Shown here: piece after piece, positions 14,274 to 29,200 of the stretch
Layout of the letters: each line of letters starts with the position of its first letter
How positions within the stretch are numbered: position 1 is the stretch's first letter
DNA from: Diadema setosum
Taxonomy: Eukaryota > Echinodermata > Echinoidea > Diadematoida > Diadematidae
Assembly (NCBI RefSeq): GCF_964275005.1
Contig: NC_092699.1
Location: forward strand, 18,156,901 to 18,220,900
Length of the DNA stretch: 64,000 bases
Direction of reading: 5' to 3'
Made by a program: the position numbers and the translations under genes
Notes under the pieces: model-generated
Told to the model about the DNA's origin: nothing
Seen by the model: the letters and a program-made list of their open reading frames with translations, nothing else
Database searches by the model: none

Positions 14274-17200
14274 ATGACTGATTGATCGGACTGACTGACT
14301 GACTGACTGACTGATTGAGTGAGTGACAGAGTGTGTGAAAGAGGGAGAGAGTGATTGGATATCTATATATCTGCTCAATGGCAACCCTCCCCACATACAT
14401 ACTTCCATTATTATACTAGAAATGTCGCTTTGGCGACTGGTATGCCTCCGCCATAATGCATGATTTTCCCAATAGGTCTAGATAGTACATGTGGACACTG
14501 TGTGATTACATTTTCACAAAATTGGCAAAATATTGGAATGACAAGTTTGTCACAAATGTGTTGAATGTTCACCTTCCTTGACGTAGGTTTAATTGGATGA
14601 ATAGGAGAGCATGTATCTAGGGATTTAAGGACTTTAACTTGACTTTGACCCAATCATACATTCAGGCATTGAGTAATTTTCAAGGTACAGGTGTGGAGAA
14701 AAAGTGCAATTTCTGAATTAAATAGTAAATTGTTACCATTTTCATCTGGCCCTTGACCCTAAAATTCATAAGATAATTACTTTCAGGTAGAACATGCATA
14801 ATATGTACTAAGTTTCAAGGTAACTTGAGCCACTTCCGAGATATGGAGGAAAAAGTTAGTTCAGCACTTTCACTTGATCTTTGACCTTTTGACCTTTGAG
14901 GCAAAAAGAGAAAAAAAAAATCTTTCCAGAGAATTTCTATTAGGCTACACATGCATACACCAAGTGTAAAAAAATAACCCTGCTGGCATTGCATAAATAT
15001 GAGGGTAATAGTAAAATTTTGAAGTCTTGCACTTGACCTTTGACCCCTGACCTTTGACCCCATGAACCCTACATTCTCTAGATAATCATTTCCAGTCAGT
15101 ACATGTATATACTATGTTCCATGAAGATACCTTGAACAATTTTCCAAGGTACAGAGAAAAAAAAGAAGTTTTAATATCTTTACTTGACCTTTTAACCTTT
15201 GACCTTTGACCTCATGGCCCAAACTTTCACCAGAGAATCTTAATTGGGTAATACATGTATACACTAAGTTTCAAGAAAATATCTTCAGGCATTCAATAGA
15301 TATGGTGGAAATAGTGAAATTTTATGTATTTGACCCTGACCTTTTGACCTTTGACCTTTGACCTCATGACCCAAACTTTCACCAGAGAATCTTAATTGGG
15401 TAATACATGTATACACTAAGTTTCAAGAAATCATCTTCAGGCATTCAATAGATATGGTGGAAATAGTGAAATTTTATGTATTTGACCTTGACCTTTTGAC
15501 CTTTGACCTTGAGCATGTGCACCCAAAAGTTGATAGGCACAACTTCACCCCCTAATACACATACATGCCAAGTTTCATTAGGATACCTCAACAGGTTTCG
15601 ATAGTTACCTTGTCCACAAAATTCATTACGGACGGACGGAAGGACGGACGGACGGACAACCCGAAAACATAATGCCTCCGGCACCACTTCGTGGCGGAGG
15701 CATAATAAAAATGGTATGGTGATGGGTCAGATGTAGCCTCCCACTCAAAGTGGGAAGATAGTCTTGCCTTATTGCTCTGTTGCTTTTGGTTTCTGTACAA
15801 GTACATGTCACGAACATTTAAAAAACATAATAATAATAACCCAAAGTGCACTCTTATTTTTGGAAATAGTGTAGCTTGCAATACCACCATGCATACTGCT
15901 AAAAGAGCATGATTGCTGCGAAAAATAAACACTAAATTTTTACCCTACAGCTACAAATTAGGAGCCAATGTATATTTCATTTTAAATCTACCATAAGTAA
16001 CTGTACTATATAAGACTGTATTCAAGAACTATATATTCGTCGGTTGAGAATGCGAAGGACATTAGGTTGAGCACTACTAAGCCCATAGTGTTTGAGGCAA
16101 CTTAATGCCCTTCTCATTCTCAGCTGACAAATTGTAACAGGTCATAAATGTTATATTGCACAAGTGTACAAGACATGGAAAGCAATTTCAAGCCATCAAA
16201 CACATACAATTGTTCAGCTAGTGATCAGATCATGAATACAGCCTTTTGATTATCAATGTACATACGCTGTGTAACGGGCAATACAGTTATGGCAAACATT
16301 AACAAAATATTGAATCATCAGAAGATAAATGGGAGTTTTCAGAAGTAAAAGCAATGTGATCATGGATATTTCCTCTATGGTCACTGAGATTTCAAGTGAC
16401 TACCTGCATCCAATATCTTTGCAGAAGTTACTTAAACAATGATTTCCACATCTACTTGTAGAATAAGCATGCAAACACTGGCAAAATGCTGAGAAACCAC
16501 TATCCTCAGGCCCCTTTACACACAAGAATTATTTATTTTTGGATCATCATGCAAATATTGATTTTATTCCCTGCAGTTCACACATTGGCAAAAAGGGGGG
16601 GGGGGGGGGGAAATCACTTGGCTGCAAAGCACTTTAAACCTTGAACTGTGCATGCCTAAACAATGACCGAACCATGAACTCTTGTAACCCTTAGCCACAG
16701 GTTTAGTGCAGCGAGTTGAACCACAGGGTGAAAAAACAAATAAATGTCATTTTCATGAGCCTCGTACACACACTCAACGGGTAAATCATTGCAAAGGGTC
16801 TTTTTTTCCCTTCAAATCACGACCAACCAATTCTCACTTTGCCATGCAGATCAAGACTGCATTTTTGAGTGCGATGCAGATCAAGACTGTGTTTTTGAGT
16901 GCATGTGACCACACACAAGAATTAATTGGTCTTTGCAGAACACATTGCCAAAATCAATTCCAAAAATGATTAAGATTTTTTTGGTGTGCAGACAGGCCTC
17001 TTGTAAATGGCAGACACTTGAAACTGCAGCAATGTGTGAGAATACACTGCTCTTCTATGATTGAATGAAACTAGTTGTGATGTGACAAGCTTACAAGAGC
17101 ACAATACAAAGTCTCAAAATCTAACTGAATTGAAAGTAGATGGAAACTCATCTGGAAAAAGTAATTGGTACCACTTGTAGAGGCTTGATGAGTTCTGGCA

Positions 17201-20200
17201 ATCGACAGTGAGTGCCATAAAACACTCATAAAAAGATTTGATTTATTGTTGATCGTGTACAGACTTTCCAAAGCAAGATCAGTAGACACAGGAATGTATG
17301 TATGCATCTATTGCAGCCATACTGCACATTCAGGGATACTAACTTTGCAAACAGCATTGTAGTATTCTGAGGCCCGAAATGTCATATTTTTGGTAGAAAA
17401 ATGATATTTTTACCTTCTCGACAATAGACATGTGTAGTAATATACACTGGGAAAAATATTTTCAATGAAACACAATATTTCGGCAAAAACCAAATGGTAC
17501 AAAATACAGCAAATATAAGCAACAGTCGGCATCTCTGCAAATTGTTCATGAATACGGTTGAGGCAGAGTTTTACAATCTTGGAGTGTGTTGCATTTTGGG
17601 TAAATTAAACTGAAAACTGTGACCACACAAAGAACTAACATGTTAACATCTAGTCAGTCAAATCCAAAAGGATTTTAGCTCGTATTGCCATGAGAGTTGC
17701 TATGATGGATAATCTGTATCTTTACTATTTAACACTGAAATGCATAAAGGTCCTGTTTCTTTGGTTTGGAAATGTGTATTATTTTGTCTTGTTGCCATGG
17801 TAGTTCCATGATAGTTACTTCAATGTCATAATAGCCCTCATTAATTGACCTACTTTATGATTGATGGGACTGACAAGTATGTTTCACCAAAATCTCTATA
17901 AATAAAATCTCTGTGACATTGTCTCAGGCTGGGTAGAGAAGGCTTTTAGTCAGCCTTTCAATGTGTCTTTCTTCGATTGCGATACCAGGCTCCTTTGGTA
18001 ATTTGATGCTCAGGCTTACTTGAGACAGAAGTTAAAAAAAGAAACATGGAGACGGCAAACACTGAAATCCAAACCAGCCATCTGTCTTGAGGCAGATCAG
18101 GAAATGCAAATCTCAAGAAATAGGATGAGGTAGTGTGGTGGACAAAAGGACAAATCACACAGAATGAAAAAGTGTAATTAAAATCGCAATTCAAACCGAA
18201 AATGCACATTTTGACTACCTTTCTTTGAGTATGAATGTGTTGCAGCTGTAGGAACTTATATGTAACATACCGTCGGACTGTGTAGTTTGTAAATAAACAT
18301 TAATTGTAAGCGCCTTGAGCACCTTAGAGTGGATATGTTATGCATCTAATACATGTCTATATTATTATCATTATTATTATTCTGCTCTTTTGCAGTCTTG
18401 TTCACACATCATGCAAAAAAAAAAAAAAAATGCACCGGTTCATGAAGACAAATCACAACCCAAACCACGCTTGAGCACGGACAAACAGCGCATGCACGAG
18501 TCTCTGAATTTGATCTGACTTTGTCCAATATTGCATTGCATTGTGGGATACTAAAAAAAAAAAAAAAAAAACCAAGTACAATATCACTCAATGTTCATAC
18601 ACTTCGTATCTCAAACGACTGTGCCTACCGTATATCAGAATCATTGCACGATATGTGGTGCATGGACCGCTATCTGAGTCTCACTAATGGTTGCAATTAT
18701 CATGTCTGCGAACAGAAAAAGAAACCTGTTTTTAACCGTCACCAGTCAAATTGAAATACAGATATAATCGTGACTATTGGTGGGTGTGTAAATGGGCCTG
18801 ACTTCCCTTTTATGCATAATTCTGAACACAGTCTGCCTCATACCAATCCAAAGTTGGCTAGACTTAAATGCAATTACACACCTACATGTCTCAACCCCTC
18901 CCCCCCCCCCAAAAAAAAAATAAATAAATAAATAAATAAATAACATAAAATAAAATAAAATAAAATAAAAGATAAGATAAGATGGTGTCTCCTTTATAGG
19001 AAGTAAATCTCTTTTTGCCAGCCTCTTGCCAAGTCTTGCAGCTTAGGCTTATATTCCACAACAAGCATCCTTGTTACACTAAAGCTAACGGCCAGGCAAG
19101 GGGTGGGTCAACTGGTGACTGAGTGGAAAGAGGCCTTTAAACTTGTATAGATCTGCCTCACCTCAAATATGCATTGATGAAATATTTACAAGGCATACAT
19201 GTAAACATGCCATGTCATGTGGCTCATGTACATTATGTACTGATCTACCAGCAGTGCATGCGAGTCTGAATTCATGGATTCCCTTCCAATCTCCATTATT
19301 TCACTTGGTACACTGTACTCAGGGGTACAGAGATACCTATTTTTTTTTCATAAAGGGTAATTTTGTAGATTGTATGCCTACATACTGAATATCTATACTG
19401 CATTAACTGATGAAATAACATTTCAACATATCAAAATATGACATGTCTTATCCATTGCACTAGTATGTCATTATACGTTCCTACATTAAATATGAAATGA
19501 CTTTTTAAAGGCATAATTTACCATTTGCAGATGAAACAAAAACCCAGCATTAGTGCTCACAAAAATGTGAGTTAGGGATAGAAACAACCAATGTAAAAAT
19601 TTGAACCAGTATAATCTATGTTAAGTGTTGTTTAATATACAAAACATATAATAAAAATGTTTCCAGACTAAACCGTCTACAGTTATGGTTTCTTGAGATA
19701 AATAGTGATATCTCCTTATATTTCAGGCTTTATTGCAAAAAATTTCATATGGTAGGATGTTTTGTGATACAACGGACCTACACAAATGCATCAAAAGTGA
19801 TATCTTGAACATCTTTTAAATCACTGCTCCCAAAGGTAAACAGGACCTTTAACATATCAATAATATGTCAACTTTTATTCATTGCATATTTATATGTCAT
19901 TGTATACACTGCATCCCTACATGGTGTATCAAACATAATATGATCCCAACAGGGCAAAAATGACTGTACCATGTATTGCAGTCTTTGTGTGCCCAGTGGG
20001 AAGAGTGTGTATCACATGTCTGTTGAGAACAGAATGCATCGTCTTGAGTTGCGCAAAACCTGCATACCAAATGTAGGTTGATGTCATTTGAATGATAAGC
20101 TCAAACGTTTTCTGCTCAAAATGGAGCAAATGGTAGCATCTACGTCTCTGTTTGTCTAATGTGTTACAAATTGCCATGATTACTCGCTTTGGGTACTGTA

Positions 20201-23200
20201 ACTGCAATATTAATTTCTATGGATGTATGTTCTGCAGGCATTTTGCCCTCAGTTTAAAAAAAAAACAACAACAAAACATTATCAAGTTCTTATATGCTTT
20301 TTGATTTTGTCATTGGGACGAATTTGAATGTAAAGCCCATTGATCAGTTTATTGGAAATGTGCTGTAAAAAAGATTGTTTATTATCTTATTATTATACAA
20401 GGATACACTAATAGTGAAGGAGGGCTCTTAACAAGAAACAGATTTGACACTGCAAGGATGGAAATGACAAATCACCAGGAATTCATTCTGCGATATCAAA
20501 TTAATGGCAATAATGTAATATTTAAGTGATGCAGTTCATCTGTGAGTTGGGAAGTGGCATCGCATTAATTTTACCATCTTTAACGATAAAAATACTACTG
20601 CCATGTTAAACATCAAGAAAGTAAGCATTCTTGAATTTCCTTCCCTTCAATAATTCAGAAATATTCCAGTAGATGACCCAAAAGCAGGTCTATCCTCAAA
20701 AATCACTGCATCACATTGCATAAAAATAATGACATTTATGGCAAACGAGAATGAGCTCATTGCTCACTAAGAAACCTCCCATTCACAGTGCTTAACTGCA
20801 AATTGGGATCCTACCTTTAAACCGACCGATAGACGCCCTTTGCATGTAACACAGAAAGGTTTACATTTAACCCATTATGGGATAACTTCCTTCCTTTCTC
20901 AAAGCTGAAAACACTGAAGGTTTCTTCAGAATTCAGGAAACTAAAGGTTATCACCTCACAAGTTTCCAAGTGACCTGCAGACAAGTCTTCATTATCATAT
21001 TAGTTCGCAGTTTCGTTTTTGAAATGGGGGGGGGGGAGGGATAAGAAAGAAAGAAACTGACTGCAACCAGTATTATACAGTTTGTGTCAATCTAATGTGC
21101 TTTCTTTACTCAGTGGCTAGAGGGATGGGGTTATAGTTGCTGCACTGTTCTTCAAAAGCATTGATATTCATCATATTTTTGTGTTCACATTTAATGGTAG
21201 AGTTGTACAGTGATGGCATCATTTTGTCTAAATATGATATGTGTTTACGACCAATAGCACTGTTACATGGAGCAAGGAACACTTCAAAATTTGATAAATA
21301 TCAATTAAAGTTTACGTCCAAGTATGATAAAAATTCTAACCATTCTGTGTGTGTCTTAACCCACTGAGGGTGAGCAGATTATGCTACCACACACTTCCCA
21401 TAGACTCCTGCCTGAGCATACACAAGACTAGTCTTCAATGGGTTAATACACTTTTAAAGGTCCTGTTTACCTTTGGGAGCAGTGATTTTAGAAATGTTCA
21501 AGATATCACCTCTGATGCATATTACATGTGTAGGTCAGTTGTATCACAAAACATCCTGCCATATAAAATTTTTGCAATGAAGCCTAAAATATAAGGAGAT
21601 GTCACTATTTTCTCATTAAACCATAACTGTAGACGGTTTAGTCTGGAAACATTTCTATTATAACTATTGTTCACATTTTGTGTATTTAACGATTATACTG
21701 GTTCAAATTTTTGCATTGGATGATTCTATCCCTAACTCACATTTTAGAACTATTTTGAAGCACTAATGCTGGGTTTTTGTTTCATCTGCAAATGGTAAAT
21801 TATGCCTTTAATATGTATTTGTATAGGCCAATTTGATAATGAACTGTTCAAGTCACCAAACGGCCCATGGCTGCCCTTGAATGCATATATGTGCACACAC
21901 GCGTGGGATGTGCAGTTTAGATAGGTGTGTATCTCTTTGCCACTTACAGTTAATTTTTCTGAAGGTTTGTTAATCCAAAAATGAAACTAGAAATGTCGCT
22001 ATGGCGACTGATGCCTCCGCCATAATGCATGATTCTCCCAATAGGCGTATAGTACAATGTCTTCACAATGTGTGATCCATGACAGTTTCACATAACTGGC
22101 AAAATATTGAAATGACAGGTTTGTCAGAAATGTCTTAAACTGGGTTTGCTATAATTTTCTAAGAGTGCAGGTACACATATTTGGGGAATTTTGTGAAAGT
22201 TTATGCAATGAGTAATTTCCAAGGTACGAAGAAAGAGTGTGATGACGGTACAAAATAGATTTTTTTTTTCTTTTTTTTTTTTTGGGGGGGGGGCATTGAA
22301 ACCTGGCCTTTGACCCTTAACCTTTGACCTTCTGGCTGGAAATTTCCCGGAGAATCTCCATTAGGTAATGCATGTATTAAGTTTTGAAACTAATAATGCA
22401 AGCATTGCATATACTAGTATATGAGGGAAATAGTAAAATTTTGAGGAGTTGATCTTGACCTTTGACCCCCTGACTATTGACCCATGACCCCTAAATTCCC
22501 TAGATAATCCCTGCCAGACAGTACATGCATATGTACCAAGTTCCACGAAGATACATTGAAGCATTTGAGAGAAAAGTAATATTGCAACATTTTCACCTAA
22601 CCTTTGACCTTTTGACCTTTGACCTTATGACATGAAACTCTCTCTGGAGAATCTTTACGCAGTAGTACATGTCCACACCAAGTTTCAAGAAAATACCTTC
22701 GGGCATTGCATAGATATGGGGGAAATTGCAACATTTGTAGCATTTGACCTTGACCTTTTGACCTTTGACCTCTTGCCAATGTCACTAAAATCTACTCAAC
22801 TAATTGTCCCATCATACATCATCCTTGGACCAAGTTTGGTGAAAGCTGCTTCATCCAGTTTTGAGTTATCACGTAAACAGATAAATTTTAGGATTTGACC
22901 TTGATCTTGGACCTTTGACCTCTGTCCGATTTCACTGAAAAACTAATCAAGTAATTGTCCCATCATACATCATCCTCCAACAAAGTTTGGTGAAATTTGC
23001 TCCATCCAGTCTTGAGTTATCGCGTAAACGGATACAATTTCATGATTTGACCTTGACCTTTGACCTTTGACCTTCAGCCGATTTCACCCAAAATCTAATC
23101 AAATAATTGCCCCATCATACTTCATACTTGGACCAAGTTTGGTAAAATTCCAGTAAATATTACTCAAGTTATCGCGTAAACGAAAGCGGACGGACGTACG

Positions 23201-26200
23201 TACGGATGTACGGACGGACGGACAACCCGAAAACATAATGCCTCCGGCACCACTTCGTGGCGGAGGCATAAAAAAAGTTTGGTATTCAGAAGCTTTGTTA
23301 ATCCGAAAAATGAAAAAAACAAAGGTGTGTTACTCAGAAGCTCCATTAAATCTAGAACAAAACAAGATGAATAATTTTGCAGTTTCATTAGTGTGTGCCT
23401 TTCTTTCATTTTTTAATTAGCAGGCTTACCTTATTTGTGATGGGTCATCATGAAAGTCATATGTGAGGGAAATCACTTTTGGGGTTTAGGCAGATCTGAG
23501 TTCTTTGGATGCTAATCTTTAAATTGGTATATAATTAATCCTACTTCATTACATGCAAAATATTTTCAAACAGAATCAACAGTTAGAAAACAGACTTACT
23601 AAGTTTTAGATATTGAAAAAAACAAAAATCAGCTCTATGCGCATTTTACTTCCTTTTATATCTCCAACTTTATACAGGTAACATGATGATGCACCACATA
23701 TCAATTTCAGTTTAATGAGCGTTTGAAATAATGAACCGTATATAATTTCTGGATTAACAAGTCTTTAGAATAGTGAACATCATCTCCTTTCGCCTGGTTC
23801 ATGTCATCCTGTATTTTCCCTAGTCTCCATTAAAATGTTAATATATTAAGTCTCCATTAATACAAGATCAATTTTTCTAAAGCCAAGCAAATTCATGCGA
23901 AACTCATCTAGACTGTTTCAGTCAGTGTCACAGCACAATATTGCTAGAAAACTGTTTGTAGGTGCTGAAGAGTTGATTGCAAACTCACCATATTGTAGAC
24001 AAATGATACGAGCACAGACAACCTCGTTCCACCGATAAGCTGCAGGAGCAGAAAGTTGACCACGATGGTGATGACGTAGTGTAAGCAGTCGAGTCCTGAG
24101 AGAAAAAATAAAATCATATAATGATGAATAATGGTATACCTTCTGAATAGTACTCAAAGCTCAACCTTGGAGTGATCTGATATACGGGATAAAGTGCTAG
24201 ACCCCCAAACCTTTTCTGTGCCAGGGATTGTGGACAGTGTGTACAATGCTATCAGGTTTTCTGTGCTCATGGACACTCAGCATGATAAGAAGGGTTAAAC
24301 AGGAGATTTTGGGTATTAATCCTGTCTCCTATCCACCCTTGAAAATTCTGCTGTATAAAAAAATTGATTAATTTACAACACAGGACTCAGTATGAAGAAG
24401 AGCATTTATTCTACCTTGAAGAGCATTTTATTCTACCTTCTCTTTCACAGCTGTTGTATCTTCAAGCTATAAATGCTTATTTGACGACAGTCTTCTGCAT
24501 TTACACTCCCAATACATGTTCCATAATTCAGTCAGATCACTTGATTTTCTTTATCCCGAGTGGTTCACAATCGACGTGTTCTCTTACTCTTTTCTTTAAT
24601 ATGTACACGTATATCTCAGTTTTACATTCGGATGTACACACTGTATGCTCTATTGTCAACAATTATTGGATTGCTTTCATTCGTGGAATACCAGGGAATA
24701 TGTTACACTTGAATAGAAGATGAGTGCAATATTTGGTCCTAACTCATGCAATATTCCCTGGTATCCCATTCATAGCCATCCAATTCAATATAAATATATT
24801 TAAGGGCTTTTGTGCTTCAGTGGATAAGCCCACAGACTTTCAATTATGAGGTGCCTAGTTCAAGTCACCTAGCAGCCACAGCTGTGTCTCTGTCCACAGC
24901 ACTCTATCCTTTGTTGCTAAGTCCGTTTTTATGAGGAACGTAAAGCCGTCGGTCCTGTTCACTAACAAACGTTTGCTGTTTCCTTAGCAACATACAAATC
25001 ATATCACTCTCAAATCATACATTTTTATACATTCATTTATTAATTCATCAATATATCTATATGTTCATTCTTTTATATTCATATATTTTATATACATATA
25101 TTAATATATTTATATATTGATATGTTTATACATGTATGCTATAAAATTGTGTGTTGTTTTACTCATTATCATTGTAATTCTGGGTTGATTCTAAACAAAG
25201 CAGTGGGATGACTATCAGGCAATGGCATCATGGCTTCATCCAATTTGCACGCAGTGGTCACAATCAAATATGATGTTTCATGAGATATGAAATTTTGAAA
25301 TTCATCTTCCTCATTTTATGTCCCACTGTAATGAAACGTTTGCCATGATTCCATACATTTGATTATAATGAGAGTTACTCCATCAACATTTTACTTGGGT
25401 GGCAATTCACCTAAGAAATACCTGCATACGGTTGCATGATACAAATCCTTCCCGAATATATAGCTGACAGTTTAACTTGTAAGCAAGAATTATACTTTCA
25501 AAACAATCCAGACATATCTGACTGGTTTATATTGGCCCATTAAGAAATCTATAAATGGAACATCCTTTTGTCTCCACCGCATACAATTGAATATCATTTA
25601 CTGCCTATGTATACAAAATCAAATTAAAGCGTAATGCTCGTCTCATACTGCACCCTAAATCACATCATATCTAGCCCAAATGGGACTCCAGTGAATTGAA
25701 ATATCAAATACGCTGTAATGAAATCCAGCTCATATCCTTCATATTACTCAGCAGAATGGATCTTTTTTTTTCTTCTTTTTCTTTGGGGGGGGGGGTGTAA
25801 TTGTAGATATCCATGGCCTTGCAAAATGGCACAGATGCACTTTGGTGGTACAGACAAGCCAACTATACATGTCTCGCATGTGATGAAGAATAGTTGTGAA
25901 GTACTGTATTTTAAGTGACTTCAAATGGCTCTATTGTAACTTCAGACTGACGAATGCCTTCACATCGCAACCAAAACCTCCTTTGTTTTCTTTACCCTCC
26001 TTCACTTTTCATCTCGTTCCACTTTCTGTCTCTTCTGTATCAACACATATCAATCATGGTAACACGCAGACACACACACTATACACAAATACATTCTCCC
26101 CTCCCTCCCTCCCCCCCCCCCCCCATCCAATACTGTCTTGCTTTCTTGGTATTTATTGTCTTAAACCATGTAACCCAAACTTACGCATCCCTAACCTTTG

Positions 26201-29200
26201 ATATACCTGACCTCAAATACAAACACCATACAATATTCCATAAATCTTATGGTGTCCCATTCTATGTTAACAGTTAGGTTCACACAACATTTCTATGTAA
26301 ATCTTAAGGATTAGCTTGAACATCTAAACTTTGATGATTAGCTCACAGTTCAGCCCTGTGCAGATGCACAATCTTTAAGTCAAAGATTAGAACCACAAGA
26401 TTGTGTATATTTATGTTGAAAAAAATGACAGATTATTTTAGATTTTTCCATGTTTATTTTTAAGTCTTTCTCCTCTCTGCTGCTGCATTCACCTGAAATG
26501 GCTCGCAGAAATGATTAGTGTTCAGTTCTAATGGACAACAGGTACAGAAAGCATCTTTGACAACTTCTCGCAGCAGGCCTTACACACAGGGACAACTACA
26601 TTTTATTATAAATAAATCCTTCTTTTTTTTCAAATCCTAGATTAGATGAAGGAACAGAAATATCTTGCAAACATCGACACACACATGTTGTATCTGAAAA
26701 CCTAACTGAAGTTGAAATGAAGTTTGGTTTGCATTGGTGCCACAAATGTTCCAAGACCGTAACACATCTTGAATTCACTGTATTAAATCTAATACAAAGT
26801 TTAGATGAAAGAAAAGTGTTGAATGGTATTTACATTCACGAGTGCACAAATGACTATTGACTTGAGTTGTCAGGACCTGGTGTGATATAATTGTACATTT
26901 TGTTAACGCTTTTGAAATATACAAGGCCTGTCACTGATACAAATGAAGACAATTCATCGCCTTTCAAAGTTGGTGAAGAGCAATGTGTGTAAACAACCAG
27001 TAGAAGAGAGTCATGACCCATTGAGGACAAGTCCCGAGTATACTCTGGCAAGTGTCTATGAGAAATGTGTTGTAGCAAAATCTGTCCGTCCTAAATGGGT
27101 TAAGAGTAAATTATGCTTGCTCTGTGATACTCTGATCTTAAATATTGGCATATTGATATCATGTTGGCATAAATTGATAAAGCATGACATGCATTCAACC
27201 TTCAGTGATTGGCAGACTATTGCTGGTTATTGTAGACTGATGATCCAACCGGGGTAACAGCCACAAATTAAAGACCTAATAAAATGGTTTAGGCACTTTT
27301 TTCTCAATGATGTAATAATATTAAATGTTAAATTCTAAGTAATTCTATGGTTGTGCGGGGTTTTTTACAGTTCTGAATTTTGTTCTACATTTGTTAACAT
27401 AATGGAAGCAATTTCCTCGGTTTTGGAAAACTTGCTATACTTTCACCGCATGCGGCGCACTATCACTTCTAAATTGTGATGACGTCTAAGAACGGAGTCG
27501 TTCACGACCAGTCTAGCCGTAGCCAGCGAGCTGGCAAGGCTATGCTAGCGCAGCGCAGCGACAGCCGGCGCGCGGCCGGCGGCTGCACTGGCTAGCGCTG
27601 GCGGGGGAGCGAGCTAGCGAGCGCATAGCAGGTGCTGCGCTGCACTATTGTCATTGGCTAAGCCTTTAGACAAAAGAATATTTAATGAACTGTATCGGAT
27701 TTAATACTGCCAATAATACAGATTACAGCTGTGGTACGCTTGGATATCCATTATTTTCGGCAAACTCGTGAAATAGGCCCCACCACGGCGTGTCTGTACT
27801 GATAGTAATACTACGGCGACTCGCCTGTTTCAGCCCCACCGTGTGGCGTTCATCTCGGTAGGTAAGCACGGCGTTTGGGCTGCCTTCCACAGTGAATCCT
27901 CGTGAATGCGGCGAAAATGACTTCATAATATGGCCCTCGGCTCGACTAATTCAACGGCCAATTTAACCATAAATAAACCCTACCTAACCCTAAACCCTAG
28001 GAGGACCTACCCTTGCTTGCTATAAACGCACGGGTACGGTGCACGCGTGACTGCGGTGGGGCCTATTTCACGATAGCCCCACCACCACTGCGTGTCTGTA
28101 CTAATACTACGGCGACTCGCCTGCTTTATAGGCCTAGACCTATACTCGTGAATCCAGCCCCACCGTGGCATTCATCGGTCACGGCGTTTGGGCTTCCTTC
28201 CACAGTATGATTTTTAGCATAAAACAAAAACTACTCGACCAAAATTGACGATCATTCTTGGTATCGTTTTTCTTAGAAAATGACGCATCTAAATTAGTCT
28301 ACTGATCATATTGCAGAAACTGACTATGGGAAACTGGTTAACGTGTTAGGCTTTTTTTTTTTTTTTTTTTTAGCCACGACCCACCCTGTAACAACATATC
28401 CCCCTAACCGTTAATCGTTAGAGTGTAGCCTCTGTACTACTACCAAAGATTCTGCTATTACTACTTACTAGTCTACTAGACCTAGTGCCGTAGTGGTAAT
28501 AGTACACTACTAGTAGTAGTACTAGTAGACTACTACTACTAGTAGACTATTATAACTACTAGTAGACTGCTACAGTACTAGATCTACTACTAGACTACTA
28601 CTGGTACCCAGTGGTAGTTTAACTTGTAAGCGCCGGCCGACGGGCCAGGCCACGGCCGGGACGCTCCCGCTTGCTTGCTGCGGCCGGAGTAGCCGCTCAC
28701 TTTGTGAGCGAGCTGGGCCTGTTCTTCTAATCTACTTACTAGACAGTTACAACTTACAATGTCAGTCATGTAGAATACAGTGTATCCTTTCTAACGTTAA
28801 ACTATATGGGGGCATACCAGACATACCACTTTGTATTTCCCAGGCGATCGTTTCCGTGAGGTCTATCTCGGGCTTGGTGCCACGTTCATACGCTCTTGCA
28901 CTGGCAGCGGGGGAGATGCAGCTGGTTCATATCGGTAAGGTGCAGCCCCACGATAACGTTCTGGTTCATCGGCTGCCTCTCCCTTCAACTTCATGTGCCT
29001 CCTCTTCCTCTCCGCTATCGTCAGAGCTGCAGTCTCCATCATCATCATCAATGTCACTGTCGAAGTTTACCCACATAGGGGAAGACATTATGCTCGAGGT
29101 ACCAGGTATCTGTGCAAGCTAACTTAGTGATAATGTACGTGGTAATGCGTACATGTCGACAGTCAGTGTGTCGACCGGGAGCGCACATCCCGCGGGGCCC

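Noticed and set aside
14028..14408. Minus-strand frame with Tyr-Leu-Ser-Ile repeats joined to exon 4
   Set aside because: The ATAG/GACT microsatellite creates the open frame. The exon 4 acceptor at 14041 ends the true coding part.
27723..27926. Minus-strand frame in the CpG-rich block as a second P2X7-like exon
   Set aside because: It lacks the expected WCxCGxC and following cysteines, and the segment is a duplicated non-coding unit (second copy at 28058).
28856..29122. Plus-strand 88-residue Ser-rich frame
   Set aside because: It is the antisense shadow of the acidic minus-strand exon: the Ser run mirrors the GAT/GAG codons.
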